DNA of 9,254 nt from CADEGZ01 sp035443705. Its GTDB lineage: Bacteria > Pseudomonadota > Gammaproteobacteria > UBA6186 > Azoamicaceae. The translations under genes and the position numbers were made by a program. The notes under the pieces were generated by a model. That model made no database searches and was not told the origin of the DNA. It saw only the letters and a list, made by a program, of their open reading frames with translations. Shown piece by piece: positions 6,968-9,254 of the stretch. The DNA is taken from assembly GCA_035443705.1 (NCBI GenBank), contig DAORSV010000059.1, positions 1 through 9,254 of the forward strand. The letters are read 5' to 3'. How positions within the stretch are numbered: the first letter of the stretch is position 1; the number at the start of each line of letters is the position of its first letter.

Positions 6968-7692
6968 ATGAATAAAAAAAGTGGGTTAGCAGTTTCTGTT
7001 GCCATGATTACCCTATTAACAAGTTCAAGCTCAGGTGCGATGAGTTACGGATGGTTTGAAGGATATAGACCCTATGTTGGTGCAGATACGCAAGTGCGCC
7101 GTATGGATTTTAAAGGTGGCTTTGGTGATAACTTACTAAAACATCATTCTCCACAAGGGAATCTTTATGCTGGGATTAAGCTTAATGATTCTGTTGCTAT
7201 AGAAGCTGGATATGAAGCTACAAAAACAAGAACACGTGATGTAACATTAACCACGGGAGATATAGCGGCGGGTGTGCCTATTGGTGCTGGTCCTACAGGT
7301 TCGCCAGCTATTTTTAAAAGTAGAATGAAAATACAAGGTCCTCATGTTGATTTAGTGGGCTTTTATTCCTTTAGAGAAGGTCTGCCTGTTCAATTAATAG
7401 GCTCAGTTGGCGTGAGTTTCTTTAAAGGCACTGTTGAACGCAGAGGTATAGCAATGGGTGTTCCACCTACAGCGGGTAGAGTTCGAACCTTAAGTCAACG
7501 AAAAGCGGTTTTGCGTCTTATGGGTGGTTTAGAATACAAATGGGATTGCAACTTAGGCGCTCGAGCAACCATCGGCCTTGTTAAGACAGGTAAATTGGTC
7601 ATTTTTTCAAACGACCAAATAGCAGGAAGTTTTAAGCCTGCAATAAAACCCAAGGAGAGCACCGTTTATGGCCTAGGGATGTTTTGGATATT

Positions 7693-7696
<4 letters not shown>
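6968..7696 (+). CDS. Small outer-membrane beta-barrel protein
   Basis: Predicted outer-membrane barrel of 242 residues with an unknown ligand. Residues 1-24 form a signal peptide (MNKKSGL, then a hydrophobic stretch to SSSSGA). The mature part starts with YRPYVGADTQVRRMDF, typical of the first strand of OmpA-like/opacity-type barrels. Alternating short hydrophobic strands follow: NLYAGIKL, SVAIEAGYEA, HVDLVGFYSF, VQLIGSVGVSFF, AVLRLMGGLEYKW and ARATIGLVKTG. The last strand is TVYGLGMFWIF with C-terminal phenylalanine, the signal recognised by the BAM assembly machine. Loops are basic and glycine-rich, for example GVPIGAGPTGSP (102-113). An eight-stranded barrel is likely. I recall similar proteins, often in several copies, in Legionellales genomes, but this is a family resemblance only. 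It has its own promoter with an inverted repeat, and its stop overlaps the stop of the convergent Q-rich gene. Confidence 0.8.
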
Positions 7697-8843
<1,147 letters not shown>

Positions 8844-8850
8844 GATCGTG

Positions 8851-8858
8851 ATCTCCTT
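8851..8858 (-). promoter_or_regulatory. Ribosome binding site of the Q-rich gene
   Basis: On the minus strand AAGGAGAT lies with about 9 bases between AGGAG and the ATG at 8843. It is a strong site and supports this start. Confidence 0.8.
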
Positions 8859-8868
8859 GCATACTGAT

Positions 8869-8900
8869 TTAAGTTTATCTATTAAGTTTTTAAGTTAAGG
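8869..8900 (-). promoter_or_regulatory. Cluster of CTTAA repeats upstream of the Q-rich gene
   Basis: On the plus strand TTAAGTT occurs at 8869-8875, 8882-8888 and 8890-8896. On the minus strand there are four CTTAA words, CTTAAC, CTTAAA, CTTAAT and CTTAAA, starting 5, 8 and 13 bases apart in order. Tandem CTTAAT-like half-sites are the recognition pattern of the response regulator PmrA, but its usual spacing is 11 bases from start to start, which is not met. The cluster may be a regulator site or only AT-rich leader sequence. Confidence 0.3.
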
Positions 8901-8922
8901 CCAAGATCTGAAACACTCTTGG
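8901..8922 (-). promoter_or_regulatory. Inverted repeat in the leader of the Q-rich gene
   Basis: CCAAGA (8901-8906) and TCTTGG (8917-8922) are perfect 6-base inverted arms with a 10-base loop. If transcription begins near 8942 this would be a leader hairpin upstream of the ribosome binding site; as DNA it could be a protein site. No run of U follows, so it is not a terminator. Confidence 0.35.
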
Positions 8923-8948
8923 TCACCGTACAACTCAACACCACAAAA

Positions 8949-8977
8949 ACCTTAACGAAAGTGCAGTTTTTTGTCAA
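8949..8977 (-). promoter_or_regulatory. Promoter of the Q-rich gene
   Basis: On the minus strand a perfect TTGACA (8977-8972) is followed after 17 bases by TAAGGT (8954-8949), which keeps the three most conserved -10 positions (T, A and final T). Transcription would start near 8942, giving a leader of about 100 bases before the ATG at 8843. The promoter points away from the rRNA promoter, so the region is divergent. Confidence 0.5.
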
Positions 8978-9077
8978 GCAGTATTAATTATCCTGATTAA
9001 AACAGCGTATTGTTAGAGTCCATTTTTCAGAGTTTTTTAATTTAGTTTGCTTTGTTAGTGTAATTTTTTTGGTTAGA

Positions 9078-9097
9078 GTCGCAACAAGTCGCAACAA
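9078..9097 (+). repeat. Tandem 10-base repeat just upstream of the rRNA promoter
   Basis: GTCGCAACAA occurs twice back to back (9078-9087 and 9088-9097), ending 6 bases before the -35 box. A 10-base period puts both copies on the same face of the helix, at roughly -61 to -42 relative to the predicted start, the position where an UP element or activator usually acts on rRNA promoters. Confidence 0.75.
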
Positions 9098-9103
9098 ATG
9101 TGT

Positions 9104-9132
9104 TTGACATTGTTGTTGGATGGGTTTAGGAT
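9104..9132 (+). promoter_or_regulatory. Ribosomal RNA operon promoter
   Basis: TTGACA (9104-9109, perfect -35) is followed after 17 bases by TAGGAT (9127-9132, 4 of 6 and all three key -10 positions). The next bases, TGCGGTTCGCC, form a GC-rich discriminator, as expected of promoters under stringent (ppGpp/DksA) control. The upstream stretch at about 9033-9070 is very T-rich. The downstream boxA and conserved leader identify the operon as ribosomal. Confidence 0.8.
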
Positions 9133-9138
9133 TGCGGT

Positions 9139-9254
9139 TCGCCTGAAGGTTGGGTGCTTAGGCTAGTGAAAATTAGTTTAGGCGAGAAGACCTTAGGGCA
9201 GTTCTTTAAAAAGTTATAAATAATTGAAGCCAAGCAATTTGTGTGGGCACTTGT
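9139..9254 (+). ncRNA. Leader of a ribosomal RNA transcript, running off the window edge
   Basis: Non-coding transcript from the promoter at 9104-9132. It contains GCCTGA (9141-9146) able to pair with TTAGGC (9158-9163, repeated at 9178-9183), then boxA, then CAATTTGTGTGGGCACTTGT (9235-9254). That last block closely matches CAATCTGTGTGGGCACTCG of the E. coli rRNA leader and of the 16S-23S spacer. The nearby promoter favours the leader before 16S; in a split operon it could precede 23S. The mature rRNA itself is outside the window. Confidence 0.75.
9200..9211 (+). promoter_or_regulatory. boxA antitermination element
   Basis: AGTTCTTTAAAA matches the E. coli ribosomal boxA TGCTCTTTAACA at 9 of 12 positions, including the CTTTAA core. 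In RNA form this binds NusB-NusE (S10) and lets RNA polymerase transcribe rRNA without premature Rho termination. Its place, about 24 bases before the conserved GTGTGGGCACT block, is as in E. coli. Confidence 0.8.

Overview
The window looks like a chromosomal segment of a moderately AT-rich gammaproteobacterium. Three things support this. The order fmt-def / PA0020-like / dprA ... hemF is, from memory, the neighbourhood seen in Pseudomonas and relatives. The housekeeping proteins carry gammaproteobacterial-type motifs. The right end matches the boxA plus CAATYTGTGTGGGCACTYG leader found upstream of rRNA genes in gammaproteobacteria. The style of the small outer-membrane barrel and the low-complexity Q/E-rich protein make me lean towards Legionellales (Legionella/Coxiella/Berkiella/Aquicella-like), but that placement is inference.

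Layout. Positions 50-1482 hold a minus-strand pair, def then fmt, with a 4-base ATGA overlap; together they formylate the initiator tRNA and later remove the formyl group from new proteins. A divergent promoter region (about 1483-1590) separates them from a plus-strand run of a PA0020-family envelope protein that lacks the expected LysM domain, dprA (DNA processing in transformation), topA (DNA topoisomerase I) and hemF (aerobic coproporphyrinogen oxidase). Gaps in this run are 19, 82 and 4 bases; the 82-base gap carries a GC-rich palindrome. A separately promoted outer-membrane beta-barrel gene follows (6968-7696). Its -10 box lies inside a perfect 7-bp inverted repeat.

The barrel gene converges on, and overlaps by its stop codon, a minus-strand gene (7693-8843) encoding an unrecognised P/A/Q/E-rich protein with a poly-glutamine tract and coiled-coil repeats. 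A run of exactly 100 Ns (8048-8147) interrupts this gene. The two halves read as separate frames only because the N count is a placeholder; both sides are open into the gap, so I annotate one gene.

The last 411 bases have no protein gene but are not empty. They hold the promoter and leader of the Q-rich gene (with CTTAA repeats), and facing right a strong promoter (TTGACA-17-TAGGAT) with tandem GTCGCAACAA repeats just upstream, then a ribosomal leader with boxA. An rRNA gene, most likely 16S, should begin shortly beyond the right edge.

Most of the window is ordinary housekeeping DNA. The parts worth a second look are the unknown Q-rich gene and its leader, the gap, the LysM-less envelope protein, and the rRNA promoter architecture. 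I found no CRISPR array, transposase, tRNA or phage gene.
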